Source: Xanthomonas citri pv. mangiferaeindicae (GTDB taxonomy: Bacteria; Pseudomonadota; Gammaproteobacteria; Xanthomonadales; Xanthomonadaceae). Taken from it: a DNA stretch of 64,000 nucleotides. The translations under genes and the position numbers were made by a program. Positions within the stretch are counted from its first letter, which is position 1; each line of letters begins with the position of its first letter. Below are positions 6,861-15,642 of the stretch, piece by piece. The DNA is taken from assembly GCA_002240395.1 (NCBI GenBank), contig CP016836.1, positions 2,852,001 to 2,916,000 on the forward strand, in the 5' to 3' direction. Below the pieces are notes generated by a model. That model was not told the DNA's origin. It saw only the letters and a list, made by a program, of their open reading frames with translations, and did not search any database.

Positions 6861-7916
6861 TCAGGCCACCGCCACGCGATTGCGCCCGGCAGCCTTGGCG
6901 CGGTAGAGCGCGCTGTCGGCATCGCGCAGCCAGTCGGGCGGCGAGCCGAACTCCGGGCGCGTCGTCGATACGCCGATGCTGGCCGTGCATGCCAGCGTCG
7001 GATGGCCGTCGAAACCGAGGGCGGCGATGCCGGCGCGGACGTACTCGGCCACCGCGGATGCGCGCGCCGGCCCGGCCGGGGCGAGCAGGATCGCGAACTC
7101 ATCGCCACCGATCCTCGCCGGCGTATCGGTCGCGCCAGCGGCGGTGCGCAGCACATCGGCCACCCGTCGCAGCACGAGATCGCCGACGCCGTGGCCATAG
7201 TGGTCGTTGATCGACTTGAAGGCGTCGATGTCGATCATCAGCAATGTGGCCGGATCACCGTGCCGATCGAAGCGCGACAAGGCATCGCGCACCCGGACGT
7301 CGAAGTGCCGCCGGTTGGGCAGGTCGCTGCCCGAATCGGTTCGGTTGCTGCGTTCGAGCTCGCGGTTCTGTCGGGCGATCGTCCTGCCCAGCCGGTAGGT
7401 CACCAGGCTCAACGCGATGGGGTAGCCAACCAACAGCGGAATGCACGCGAGGAGGGTGCGCGACGAGGTCTCCGGCGCGAACGGATAGCCGGCGAGCGCC
7501 CAGCCGGCCACGAAGGCGAGCGCGAACACGATGGCGGCTCGCCAGAACAGGCGCCATCCGCCGGCGGCCAAGCGATCGGAGGCCAGCACCGACGCGATGG
7601 CCACCGTCGGCAGCAGGTTGACCGCGATCGCCGCGATCCACAGGCCACCGGCCGCCGCATCGATGAGGAGATTGCGGTACTCGGTGGCGACAGGGTCTTC
7701 CGCGCGTCGCGAGAACAGCCAGGCCAGTTGAGGCCACAGCATGGCGTTGAATGCCAGCACTGCCCAGAGCCACGCCGGCGCTTCGCGTTCGGCCAGGACC
7801 GAGGCGATCGGCAGCGCACACAGCGCCGCACCGAGCATCCGCATACGGCGGATCCGGGACGGAAACAGCAGAGCGGCGGCACGCGCCCGGTGGTGGAGGT
7901 CGTCGCGGTCGGGCAT
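6861..7916 (-). CDS. MASE2-GGDEF diguanylate cyclase
   Basis: A 351-residue inner-membrane enzyme predicted to make cyclic di-GMP. The N-terminal half (about 20-185) is a MASE2-type membrane sensor with several hydrophobic helices and the EYRNLLIDAAAGG stretch. The C-terminal half is a GGDEF domain: NRTDSGSDLPNRR, IDIDAFKSINDHYGHGVGD, the intact active site ARIGGDEF, and SIGVS. The product-inhibition site (RxxD at -8 to -5 from GGDEF) is missing; those positions read A and T, so feedback inhibition should be weak or absent. It is divergent from radA with 134 bases between start codons. Confidence 0.92.
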   Translation of the reverse strand: MPDRDDLHHRARAAALLFPSRIRRMRMLGAALCALPIASVLAEREAPAWLWAVLAFNAMLWPQLAWLFSRRAEDPVATEYRNLLIDAAAGGLWIAAIAVNLLPTVAIASVLASDRLAAGGWRLFWRAAIVFALAFVAGWALAGYPFAPETSSRTLLACIPLLVGYPIALSLVTYRLGRTIARQNRELERSNRTDSGSDLPNRRHFDVRVRDALSRFDRHGDPATLLMIDIDAFKSINDHYGHGVGDLVLRRVADVLRTAAGATDTPARIGGDEFAILLAPAGPARASAVAEYVRAGIAALGFDGHPTLACTASIGVSTTRPEFGSPPDWLRDADSALYRAKAAGRNRVAVA

Positions 7917-8050
7917 CGGGAGCGGCCCCCCGGGGCCCGTTGTCCGAGGCGATTGTAGCGGTGCCCGATGGCTGCGTGCGGGTGTGTGCGTCTCCGTTGC
8001 TGCGACCGCCCTCGGCTATCCTGCCGGGCCCCGCAACGGACCGATCGTCG

Positions 8051-9439
8051 ATGGCCAAGCCCGCCGCCAAAGCCCGAACCGCCTTCGTGTGCAGCGAGTG
8101 CGGCGCCGACTACAACAAGTGGCAGGGGCAGTGCAGCGCCTGCGGCGCCTGGGACACGATCGCCGAGATCGTGCTCGAGAGCGCGGCGTCGGTCTGCTCG
8201 CCCGCGGCGCGCCGCTCGGGTTGGGCCGGCAAGGTCGATGCGCCCAAGGTCATGGCGCTCAAGGATGTGCAGCAGGGCGAGGACGTGCGCGTGTCGACCG
8301 GCATCGGCGAGTTCGACCGGGTGCTGGGCGGTGGTCTGGTCGAGGGCGCCGTGGTGCTGGTCGGTGGCGATCCCGGCATCGGCAAGTCCACGTTGCTGCT
8401 GCAGGCGCTGGCGCGGATGGCGCATACGCTGCCGGGGCTGTACGTCACCGGCGAGGAATCACTGGCGCAGGTCGCCGGGCGTGCGGTCCGGCTGGGACTG
8501 TCGCTCGACGGCCTGCACGCATTGGCCGAGACCGGCATCGAGCGCATTCTCGAGCACGCCTCCAAGCTCAAGCCCGGGCTGATCATCGCCGACTCGATCC
8601 AGACCCTGTGGACCGAGTCCCTGACCGCAGCCCCCGGCTCGGTGAGCCAGGTCCGAGAGTCGGCCGCGCGCCTGGTGCGCTATGCCAAGGAGACCGGCAC
8701 CGCGGTGTTCCTGGTCGGCCACGTGACCAAGGAGGGCGGCATCGCCGGCCCGCGCGTGCTCGAGCACATGGTCGACGCGGTGCTGTATTTCGAGGGCGAC
8801 AGCGGCAGCCGCTTCCGGGTGATGCGCGCATTCAAGAACCGCTTCGGCGCGGTCAACGAACTGGGCGTGTTCGCGATGGGCGAGAAAGGCCTCAAGGAGG
8901 TCGCCAACCCGTCGGCGATCTTCCTGTCGGGGGCGGGCGCGCAACAGCCGGGCAGTTGCATCATGGTCACGCGCGAGGGCACCCGGCCGCTGCTGGTCGA
9001 GGTGCAGGCGCTGGTCGATGCCTCGCCGCTGTCCAACCCACGGCGTGTCGCGGTCGGCATGGAGGGCAACCGGCTGGCGATGCTGCTGGCGGTGCTGCAT
9101 CGGCACGGCGGCATCATGACCGGCGACCAGGACGTGTTCGTCAACGTCGTCGGCGGCATCCGCGTGCAGGAGACCGCGGCCGACCTGCCGGTGCTGCTGT
9201 CGGTGCTGTCGTCGCTGCGCGACATCCCGCTGCCGGAGAAGACCATCGCTTTCGGTGAGGTCGGCCTGGCCGGCGAGATCCGGCCGGTGCCCAATGGCGA
9301 GGAGCGCCTGAAGGAGGCCGCCACCCACGGCTTCGTGCGTGCGATCGTGCCGCGCGCCAATGCGCCCAAGGCCGGCGCCTACAAGGGCATGGAGATCATC
9401 GCGGTCGAACGGCTGGCCGAGGCGCTCGAGCATGTCTGA
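8051..9439 (+). CDS. radA: DNA repair protein RadA
   Basis: A RecA-like helicase that helps branch migration and processing of recombination intermediates. The 462-residue product starts at ATG 8051; an open frame runs upstream but has no family content. The zinc finger is Cys14, Cys17, Cys28 and Cys31. The Walker A GGDPGIGKST is near residue 107. The RadA-specific KNRFG motif is near residue 262, and a Lon-protease-like C-terminal domain follows, including GEVGLAGEIRPV. A TATCCT followed by GCCGGGCC at 8017-8030 is a possible -10 with the GC-rich discriminator common in this window. Confidence 0.96.
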   Translation: MAKPAAKARTAFVCSECGADYNKWQGQCSACGAWDTIAEIVLESAASVCSPAARRSGWAGKVDAPKVMALKDVQQGEDVRVSTGIGEFDRVLGGGLVEGAVVLVGGDPGIGKSTLLLQALARMAHTLPGLYVTGEESLAQVAGRAVRLGLSLDGLHALAETGIERILEHASKLKPGLIIADSIQTLWTESLTAAPGSVSQVRESAARLVRYAKETGTAVFLVGHVTKEGGIAGPRVLEHMVDAVLYFEGDSGSRFRVMRAFKNRFGAVNELGVFAMGEKGLKEVANPSAIFLSGAGAQQPGSCIMVTREGTRPLLVEVQALVDASPLSNPRRVAVGMEGNRLAMLLAVLHRHGGIMTGDQDVFVNVVGGIRVQETAADLPVLLSVLSSLRDIPLPEKTIAFGEVGLAGEIRPVPNGEERLKEAATHGFVRAIVPRANAPKAGAYKGMEIIAVERLAEALEHV

Positions 9440-9482
9440 GTGCCGGGTCGGGCGTCCGGCCTCAATCGACTGAGCGCCGGTG

Positions 9483-10037
9483 ATGCCGCTTGCCCGCGTC
9501 GTCTCGATCGCGCTGCATCCGTTCGTCGTATTCGCGACGCTCGCGTTGCTGGCGGCCTGGCGTGCCGATCCCGCCTCGCTCGGGCGTACCTCGCTAGGGC
9601 TCGTCGCCGGGGTCGCGATCGTCGCGGCCTTCATCTGGCAACGGCGACGGGGTGGGCATTGGGAAACGGTCGATGCCTCGCGGCGGCAGGAGCGGCCGCT
9701 GCTCTATGTGCTGCTGCTGGTCGTTGCCGGCGGCTATTGGCTGTGGATGGGCGGTCGCGGTTCGGCGACCTCGACCGGTGTGCTCGCGGCCGCACTGATG
9801 CTGTGCGCGGCAGGTCTCGCCAACCGCTGGATCAAGCTGTCGCTGCACATGGCGAGCCTGGCGTTTGCGGCGGTGGCGATCTGGCCGCTGTTGCCCGTGG
9901 TCTCGCTCGCAGGGCTGCTGGCGCTTCCGATGCTGGGCTGGTCGCGGCTGCGCCTGGCGCGGCACACGTGGCCCGAGACGATCGGCGGCACCGCGCTCGG
10001 GTTGGCGAAGGGCCTGGCGCTGCTGGCCGTTGGCTGA
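9483..10037 (+). CDS. PAP2-like integral membrane protein
   Basis: A 184-residue protein with about six hydrophobic segments. Two stretches resemble degenerate acid phosphatase (PAP2) motifs: KLSLHMASLAF recalls the PSGH motif, and SRLRLARHTWPETIGG recalls SRxxxxxHxxxDxxxG. The conserved Asp of the last motif is replaced by Glu, so lipid-phosphatase activity is uncertain. GTG at 9480 is an alternative start; neither has a strong ribosome-binding site. It follows radA by about 40 bases and may be co-transcribed with it. Confidence 0.6.
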   Translation: MPLARVVSIALHPFVVFATLALLAAWRADPASLGRTSLGLVAGVAIVAAFIWQRRRGGHWETVDASRRQERPLLYVLLLVVAGGYWLWMGGRGSATSTGVLAAALMLCAAGLANRWIKLSLHMASLAFAAVAIWPLLPVVSLAGLLALPMLGWSRLRLARHTWPETIGGTALGLAKGLALLAVG

Positions 10038-10039
10038 CA

Positions 10040-10062
10040 ACGCGCGCGCATCGCGCGCGCGT
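10040..10062. terminator. GC hairpin between convergent genes
   Basis: ACGCGCGCG (10040-10048) pairs with CGCGCGCGT (10054-10062). It lies between the stop codons of the PAP2-like gene (+) and emrB (-). No U-tract is present, so it is only a plausible bidirectional transcript end. Confidence 0.4.
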
Positions 10063-10064
10063 GC

Positions 10065-11639
10065 TCAGTGGCCGCCGGAGGCTGCGCCGCCGATCTTCGC
10101 CGCGAACGGGGGCCGCGCCATCCAGACGAACGCGATCACCAGCAGGAACAAGATGCCCAGCAGATGGAAGATCTCGTTGAAGCCGATCTGGGTCGCCTGC
10201 TGGGCGATCATCTGATCGAGCATCATCGCGCCGCGCTGCACATCGCCCTGGCCGAGCGCGGCGACCGTCTGCTGGATCGCAGGATCGTGTGCGGGGATGT
10301 GCTCGGTCAGCTGCGCATGGTGGATGGTGCTGCGCTGGTTCCAGGCCCAGGTGGTCAAAGATGCGGCGAAGCTGCCGCCGAGCGTGCGCACGAAGGTCGC
10401 CAGGCCCGAGCCGGCGGCGATCTCGTGCGGTTCGAGATCCGACAGCAGGATGGTCAGCACCGGCATGAAGAACAGCGCCACGCCCAGGCCCTGCCACAGC
10501 TGCACCATCGCGACATGCTGGAAGTCGACGTCGAGATTGAAGCCCGAGCGGATGAAGCTGGTGAAGGCCATCACCATGAACGCGAATGTCGCCAGGATGC
10601 GCAGGTCGAAGCGGGTGGCGTACTTGCCCACCAGCGGCGTGAGCAGCACCGGCAAAATACCGATCGGTGCGGTCGCAAACCCCGCCCAGATCGGCGTGTA
10701 GCCCAGGTTGCGCTGCAGCCACAGCGGCACCAGCAGGCCCACGGCGAAGAAGGCCGAGTAGCCAAGCACCATCGCCAGCGTGCCGAAGGCGAAGTTGCGA
10801 TGTCGGAACAGCCGCAGATTGACGATCGGGTCCTTCTCGGTGAGCTCCCAGATCAGGAACACCGCCAGGCCCAGCACCGAGGTGATCGCCAGCCACACGA
10901 TCTTGGTCGACTCGAACCAGTCTTCCTCGTTGCCCAGGTCGAGCAGCGTCTGCAGCGCGCCGACGCCGATGATCAGCGTGATCAGGCCGACGTAGTCCAT
11001 CTTCGGCTTCTCGAGCTTCTCCGGTCGCCCGCGTAGCTGGCTGGCGACGACGAGGCTGGCGAAGATGCCGATCGGCACGTTGATGAAGAAGATCCATTCC
11101 CAGCTGTAGTTGTCGGTGATCCAGCCGCCGAGAATCGGGCCGCAGATCGGTGCGACCACGGTGACCATTGCCAGCAGTGCGATCGCCTGTCCGCGTTTGG
11201 CTGGGGGATAGATCGAGATCAGCAGAGCCTGGGTCACCGGATACATCGGACCGGCGACGAAACCCTGCAGCGCGCGGGCGGCGACCAGAAATCCCATGCT
11301 CGAGGCCAGGCCGCACAGCAGCGAGGCGATCACGAACGCAAACGTCGCCCACACGAACAGCTTGCGCTCGCCGAAGCGCCGGGTCATGAAACCGGTCAGC
11401 GGCAATGCGATTGCATTGCTGACCGCGAACGAGGTGATGACCCAGGTTGCCTGGTTCGAGCTCGCGCCGAGGTTGCCGGCGATCGTCGGCAACGAGACGT
11501 TGGCGATCGTGATGTCGAGCACCTGCATGAACGACGCCAGCGCAAGGCCGATCGTCGTCAGCGCCAGGTTCGGCGGACGGAAGGCGGAGGCAGCGGCCGG
11601 GGCAGGCGCGCCCGGCGCATCGGCGGTGGTTGTGGACAT
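10065..11639 (-). CDS. emrB: EmrB/QacA-type multidrug MFS transporter (DHA2)
   Basis: A 524-residue inner-membrane drug:proton antiporter with 14 predicted membrane segments. Typical signatures include LDITIANVSLPTIAGNLGAS at the N-terminus (motif D1) and the motif-C-like stretch PICGPILGGWITDNYSWEW. The periplasmic loop and C-terminal segment are those of EmrB partners of EmrA adaptors. It is the last gene of the operon marR-nodT-emrA-emrB, 25 bases after emrA. With EmrA and the outer-membrane factor it should form a tripartite pump for hydrophobic toxicants. Substrates cannot be predicted. Confidence 0.93.
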   Translation of the reverse strand: MSTTTADAPGAPAPAAASAFRPPNLALTTIGLALASFMQVLDITIANVSLPTIAGNLGASSNQATWVITSFAVSNAIALPLTGFMTRRFGERKLFVWATFAFVIASLLCGLASSMGFLVAARALQGFVAGPMYPVTQALLISIYPPAKRGQAIALLAMVTVVAPICGPILGGWITDNYSWEWIFFINVPIGIFASLVVASQLRGRPEKLEKPKMDYVGLITLIIGVGALQTLLDLGNEEDWFESTKIVWLAITSVLGLAVFLIWELTEKDPIVNLRLFRHRNFAFGTLAMVLGYSAFFAVGLLVPLWLQRNLGYTPIWAGFATAPIGILPVLLTPLVGKYATRFDLRILATFAFMVMAFTSFIRSGFNLDVDFQHVAMVQLWQGLGVALFFMPVLTILLSDLEPHEIAAGSGLATFVRTLGGSFAASLTTWAWNQRSTIHHAQLTEHIPAHDPAIQQTVAALGQGDVQRGAMMLDQMIAQQATQIGFNEIFHLLGILFLLVIAFVWMARPPFAAKIGGAASGGH

Positions 11640-11664
11640 GACGGCCTCGGTGCCGGGAGTCGGC

Positions 11665-12852
11665 TCAGCGGCGGGCGGCGAGCTGGGGCAGGTTGGCCTC
11701 GATCGTGCGCGTGATCAGCGCATCGGCTTGGGCTTGTTGCTCGGCATAGGCGTCGGTCGACAGCAGCGGCGCGGCACGCTTGGCCTGCGAGGTGGCCAGC
11801 ACCGGGCCGGTCTGGTCGCGCACCGCGACATCGACATGCATGCTCAGGCCCAGGCGCAGCGGATGCTCGGCCAGCTGCGCGGGATCGAGTTCGATGCGCA
11901 CCGGTACACGCTGGACGATCTTGATCCAGTTGCCGCTGGCGTTCTGCGCCGGCAGCAGCGAGAACGCACTGCCGGTGCCCATGCCCAGACTGGCGACCTT
12001 GCCGGCGTAGTGCACGTCGCCGCCGTAGAGATCGGCGCGCACCTCGACCGGCTGGCCGATGCGCATGCCGGTGAGCTGGGTCTCCTTGAAGTTGGCCTCC
12101 ACCCAGACCTGCTCCAGCGGCACGATCGTCATCAGCGTGTTGCCCGGCTGGACGCGCTGGCCGAGCTGCACCTCACGGCGGGCGACGTAGCCCGACACCG
12201 GCGCAACGATGGCCATGCGCTGCAGGTCGAGCCAGGCACGGCGCAGCTGCGCGGCGGCGGCCTGGACCTGCGGCTGGCTGGCGACCTCGGTTGCGTCGAC
12301 CAGCGCGCGGCTGCGCGAAAGTTGACCTTGCGAGGCCGACAGCGCGGCTTCGGCTCCGGCCAGCACGTCGCGGGCGTGGGCCAGTTCCTCGCGCGAGACC
12401 GCCCCGCTGGCGACCAGGCCTTCGCGGCGGCGCACGTCTTCGCGGGCCTGGCGCACGGCGACCTGTCGCGCCGCCAGCTCGGCCTGGCCGGATTCGACGC
12501 TGCTGTAGAGGCCACGCACCTGCCGAACCGTGCCGGCCAGGTTCGCGACCGCCTGATCGTAGGCGACCTGCGCGTCGTTGGGATCGAGGTGCACCAGCGC
12601 CTGGCCGGCCTCGACGCGCATGCCTTCGTCGGCATCGATCGAGACCACGGTGCCCATCGTCTGCGGCACGATGCTCACGACGTTGCCCTGCACATAGGCG
12701 TCATCGGTGTCCTGGTGCCAGCGCGCGACGAGCAGGTACCACGCCGCCCAGCCGACCCCGGCCAGGATGGCGACGGTGGCCAGGATCGTGAGCGCACGGC
12801 GGCGCTTGCCATTCTTCTGCGGCGGGGTGGCGGTGTTGGATTCGGAGGTCAT
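11665..12852 (-). CDS. emrA: EmrA-type periplasmic adaptor (HlyD family)
   Basis: A 395-residue membrane-fusion protein linking EmrB to an outer-membrane channel. It has one N-terminal transmembrane segment (about 21-38), the motif TDDAYVQGNVVSI, a lipoyl half (DEGMRVEAGQALVHLDP), a long alpha-helical hairpin and a beta-barrel (VWVEANFKETQL). The start at 12852 is fixed by a four-base ATGA overlap with the preceding outer-membrane factor gene; the upstream open frame is noise. Confidence 0.94.
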   Translation of the reverse strand: MTSESNTATPPQKNGKRRRALTILATVAILAGVGWAAWYLLVARWHQDTDDAYVQGNVVSIVPQTMGTVVSIDADEGMRVEAGQALVHLDPNDAQVAYDQAVANLAGTVRQVRGLYSSVESGQAELAARQVAVRQAREDVRRREGLVASGAVSREELAHARDVLAGAEAALSASQGQLSRSRALVDATEVASQPQVQAAAAQLRRAWLDLQRMAIVAPVSGYVARREVQLGQRVQPGNTLMTIVPLEQVWVEANFKETQLTGMRIGQPVEVRADLYGGDVHYAGKVASLGMGTGSAFSLLPAQNASGNWIKIVQRVPVRIELDPAQLAEHPLRLGLSMHVDVAVRDQTGPVLATSQAKRAAPLLSTDAYAEQQAQADALITRTIEANLPQLAARR

Positions 12853-14339
12853 GGCGTGGTCGCCCCGGCTTGGGTCTGCGTGGAAAGGGTGGGCGCGGCG
12901 AGCGTCAGGCCGCCGCCGAGCGCGCGGTCGAGATCGACCGCGGCGCCGAAGCGCTGCGCGCGCAGCGTCGCGAGTTGCTGTTCGAGCTGGAACAGCGGCC
13001 GCTGGGCGGCGAGCACATCGAGCTGGTTGCCGATGCCGGCGCGGTAGCGGGTGTCGGCGAGCGCGAACGCCTGACGGGCGGCCTCGGTCGCATCGGCGAC
13101 GGTGTCGATCTGCGCATCGAGCGCGCGCGCCGTTTGCAAGGCGTCGGTGACCTCGCGCAGCGCGACGACCAGCGTCTGGTCGTAGCTTGCGACCGCGGTG
13201 TCGTAGTCGGCGTCGCGCTGGGCGAGGCCGGCGCGCAGCCGACCGCCGTCGAAGATCGGCAGGCTCAGCGCGGGGCCGCCGAAGCCGAGCACCGCATCGC
13301 TGCCGAATAGATCCGAGAGGTTGCCCGCGGCCAGGCCGACGAGCGCGCTGAGGTTGACGCTGGGCTTGAAGGCGGCCTTGCCGGCGTCGACGCCGCGGGC
13401 GGCGGCCTCGACGCGCCAACGCGCGGCGACGACATCGGCGCGATGGCCCAGCAGCTCGCTCGGCAGTACCGCGGGCACGCCCGGTGGCGGCGCCTGCAAC
13501 AGCTGCGGGCGGGCGATGTCGAGGCCGCGGTCGGGACCCTTGCCCAGCAATGCGGCCAGCGCATTGCGCGCCGCATCGATCTGCTGCTGCGCGGCCTGCG
13601 CCTGCTGGCGCGCGATGCCGATCGCGGTGTCGGCATTGCGCAGTTGCAACTGGTTGTCGAGACCGGCCTCCACGCGCTGGTGCGCGAGGTCGCGCAACCG
13701 GCTGGCGCGCTCGATCTCGCGCTGCGCCACATCCTGCGCGTCGAAGGCCTGCGCCAGCGCGATGTAGCCGCGCGCGACATTCGACGACAACGTCAGGCGC
13801 GCGGCCTGCGCATCGACTTCGGCAGCGCGCGCCTGCCCAGCAGCCGCCTCGAAGGCCGCGCGCTGGCCGCCCCACAGATCGGGCGCCCAGGCGAAGTCGA
13901 GCATCAACACGCCACTGGCTTTGAAGTCGCCGCCGATCGGGTCGGGCGCCAGAGTTTCCGGCAGTTGCACACCGCTCACGCGCGCGCTGGTGCCGAGGGT
14001 CGGCCGGCGCTGCGCATCGGCCAGGCCGGCTTGCGCCTGGGCGCTGCGGGCGCGCGCATCGGCGGCGGCCAAGGAGGGGCTGTCGCGCAGCGCCTCATCG
14101 ATCAGCGCATCGAGCTGCGGATCGCCGAACGCGGTCCACCAGTCGCTGCGTGGAAAGTCGGCAGCGCTGAGCGGTGTGCCGGCGAGGCTCCGGCCTGCAG
14201 CGAGCGTGTCGGCATCGCTGGGCGTGAGTTGCGGCGCCAGGCCGCGACTGCTGGCGCAACCTGCGAGCAGCAGTGCGGCGACAATCGGCAACACCGCAGC
14301 CGGCGCCCGTCGCCGGGCGCGTGTCGTGGGAGAAGGCAT
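12849..14339 (-). CDS. NodT-family outer-membrane efflux lipoprotein
   Basis: A 496-residue TolC/OprM-like channel of the RND/MFS outer-membrane factor family. The signal peptide ends in the lipobox LLAGC with Cys28 as the lipid anchor. Two outer-membrane efflux repeats follow, with motifs such as FPRSDWWTAFGDPQL near the start and duplicated long helical segments. GTG at 14345 is an alternative start, two codons upstream. It sits three bases after marR and overlaps emrA, so all three pump parts are made from one mRNA. Confidence 0.92.
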   Translation of the reverse strand: MPSPTTRARRRAPAAVLPIVAALLLAGCASSRGLAPQLTPSDADTLAAGRSLAGTPLSAADFPRSDWWTAFGDPQLDALIDEALRDSPSLAAADARARSAQAQAGLADAQRRPTLGTSARVSGVQLPETLAPDPIGGDFKASGVLMLDFAWAPDLWGGQRAAFEAAAGQARAAEVDAQAARLTLSSNVARGYIALAQAFDAQDVAQREIERASRLRDLAHQRVEAGLDNQLQLRNADTAIGIARQQAQAAQQQIDAARNALAALLGKGPDRGLDIARPQLLQAPPPGVPAVLPSELLGHRADVVAARWRVEAAARGVDAGKAAFKPSVNLSALVGLAAGNLSDLFGSDAVLGFGGPALSLPIFDGGRLRAGLAQRDADYDTAVASYDQTLVVALREVTDALQTARALDAQIDTVADATEAARQAFALADTRYRAGIGNQLDVLAAQRPLFQLEQQLATLRAQRFGAAVDLDRALGGGLTLAAPTLSTQTQAGATTP

Positions 14340-14341
14340 GG

Positions 14342-14803
14342 TCACTGTCCCGGGAAGGAGAGGTTGTCGCGAACTTGTTCGAGAAGCCGGATGAACTGCT
14401 GCCGCTGGGCGTCGTCGATGCCCGACATCGCGCGCTCGCGCACGCGGTTGCCGCATTGGTCGATGTCGCGCCAGATCGCCTCGCCCTGCGCGCTGAGGCG
14501 GATGCGCACAACACGGCGGTCGTCGGGATCGGCATGGCGCTCGACCAAGCCCCGGTCAATCAGTTTGTCGATCAGACGGGTCATCGCACCGGGATTGAGC
14601 TCGGCCGCACGGGCGAGATCGGTCGCGTTGCTGGTGCCCAGCGCCAGCTTCTTGATCGTGATGTATTGGCTGAAGCTCAGTTCATGCCCGGCCTGGGCGA
14701 GCTCGTCGGCCATGCGCGTCCACATGGCATCGCGGACCTGCCGGAACAGCAGGCCCAGCGACGAACCGCTGGCGGAGGCGCAAGGGCGGGGAGGAGACGA
14801 CAT
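14342..14803 (-). CDS. MarR-family transcriptional regulator of the efflux operon
   Basis: A 153-residue winged-helix repressor. The recognition helix region reads ATDLARAAELNPGAMTRLIDKL and the wing RHADPDDRRVVRIRLS, both classical for MarR/EmrR. It is the first gene of the nodT-emrA-emrB operon, so it probably represses the pump and itself until a ligand binds. I use ATG 14803; a TTG nine codons upstream is possible, but the predicted promoter -10 falls there. A dyad overlapping the -35 (14828-14851) is the likely operator. Confidence 0.92.
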   Translation of the reverse strand: MSSPPRPCASASGSSLGLLFRQVRDAMWTRMADELAQAGHELSFSQYITIKKLALGTSNATDLARAAELNPGAMTRLIDKLIDRGLVERHADPDDRRVVRIRLSAQGEAIWRDIDQCGNRVRERAMSGIDDAQRQQFIRLLEQVRDNLSFPGQ

Positions 14804-14811
14804 GGCGGCGC

Positions 14812-14851
14812 ATATTCCTCGCCGCTGCAATTGTTGTCAAGGCAAGTATTG
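14812..14851 (-). promoter_or_regulatory. marR-operon promoter with overlapping operator dyad
   Basis: On the minus strand a perfect TTGACA (14840-14835) is followed after 17 bases by GAATAT (14817-14812). The -35 lies inside an imperfect palindrome at 14828-14851, with arms CAATACTTG and CAACAATTG (7 of 9 positions symmetric, six-base centre). Size and position suit a MarR dimer. The predicted start is about at the ATG, so the mRNA may be nearly leaderless. Confidence 0.5.
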
Positions 14852-14909
14852 CCGCCGCAAGCGCTGTTCAGGCAGGCGGCTGGTATCGGTTCAGGCGTTG
14901 ACCCGTCGG

Positions 14910-15614
14910 TCAGGGAGCAGGTTGGATGTCGTAAGGCTGCCGGAACTGGCGCAGCGGCTTGGCCGGGTTGGGCCCGATGCGGTAGAGCTGGGCGGCCGCT
15001 TGGCCCGCGGTCCGCAACCGCGTCGCGGCCAGCCCTTCGGCGACTTCAGTCTGGACGTCTACGACTTGGCCGTCCGGCCCAAAGCCCAAAACCCAGACGA
15101 ACCGGCCCACATAGTCGGCCGGCGCGAGGTCGTCTGGATAATCAGTACGTCCGTGGACGTACATGCGGTCGCCTTGTGCGAACGCAGCCGAGGCCAGGGA
15201 CTCGGCCACCTCGATCGTGGTCTGCGCCGCGATCTGCCCGTCGAAACGCAGGACGATGCGACGCAGGCCGGGTGTCACGCCCAGCGCGGCGAGATCGATC
15301 GTGCCGCAGCGGACGAACTTCGATTCCGTTCCAGGTTCGGTGGCTGACCACAACGTGTGGCGGCCGGCGCTGTCGTCGATCTCCAGCCGAACATCGACCG
15401 CCCGCTGCGGAAAGCCCTGCGTTTTCCAGCAGGCCAGGTGCGGCGCCTCCGGATGGCGCAACAGGCCCTGGGCGACCGGACGAGCGCCGGTGCCCGCAAC
15501 CGGCGCGTTCCAGAGAAACTCGATGTGGCCGAAGATTGGCGAATGCGCCTCGTCATCTGCGGCGGCGGTCGAGATCGAAGCGGCGAGTGCGAAGGCGGCC
15601 ATCCATGTGCGCAT
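14910..15614 (-). CDS. Secreted protein with TonB C-terminal-like domain (paralogue of 5374-6078)
   Basis: A 234-residue exported protein of no named family I recognise. The signal peptide is residues 1-19 (ending STAAA). It shares with the gene at 5374-6078 the motif IEFLW (31-35), Cys62, a second cysteine (103 against 101), and a C-terminal block G-R-x-[DN]-Y...LAPxDYVG...WV...PDGxVxxV...AEG. Length is identical. The C-terminal block resembles the TonB C-terminal fold. It is isolated: its neighbours are marR (downstream) and a CcsA-like gene (upstream, 28 bases away), with which it may be co-transcribed. Confidence 0.7.
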   Translation of the reverse strand: MRTWMAAFALAASISTAAADDEAHSPIFGHIEFLWNAPVAGTGARPVAQGLLRHPEAPHLACWKTQGFPQRAVDVRLEIDDSAGRHTLWSATEPGTESKFVRCGTIDLAALGVTPGLRRIVLRFDGQIAAQTTIEVAESLASAAFAQGDRMYVHGRTDYPDDLAPADYVGRFVWVLGFGPDGQVVDVQTEVAEGLAATRLRTAGQAAAQLYRIGPNPAKPLRQFRQPYDIQPAP

Positions 15615-15642
15615 GCGAGTCTTCCGGATCGGTCGGCTGGGC

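Noticed and set aside
9483..10037. Calling this gene a functional PAP2 lipid phosphatase
   Set aside because: The motifs are degenerate: no complete KxxxxxxRP motif is seen and the last motif has Glu in place of Asp.
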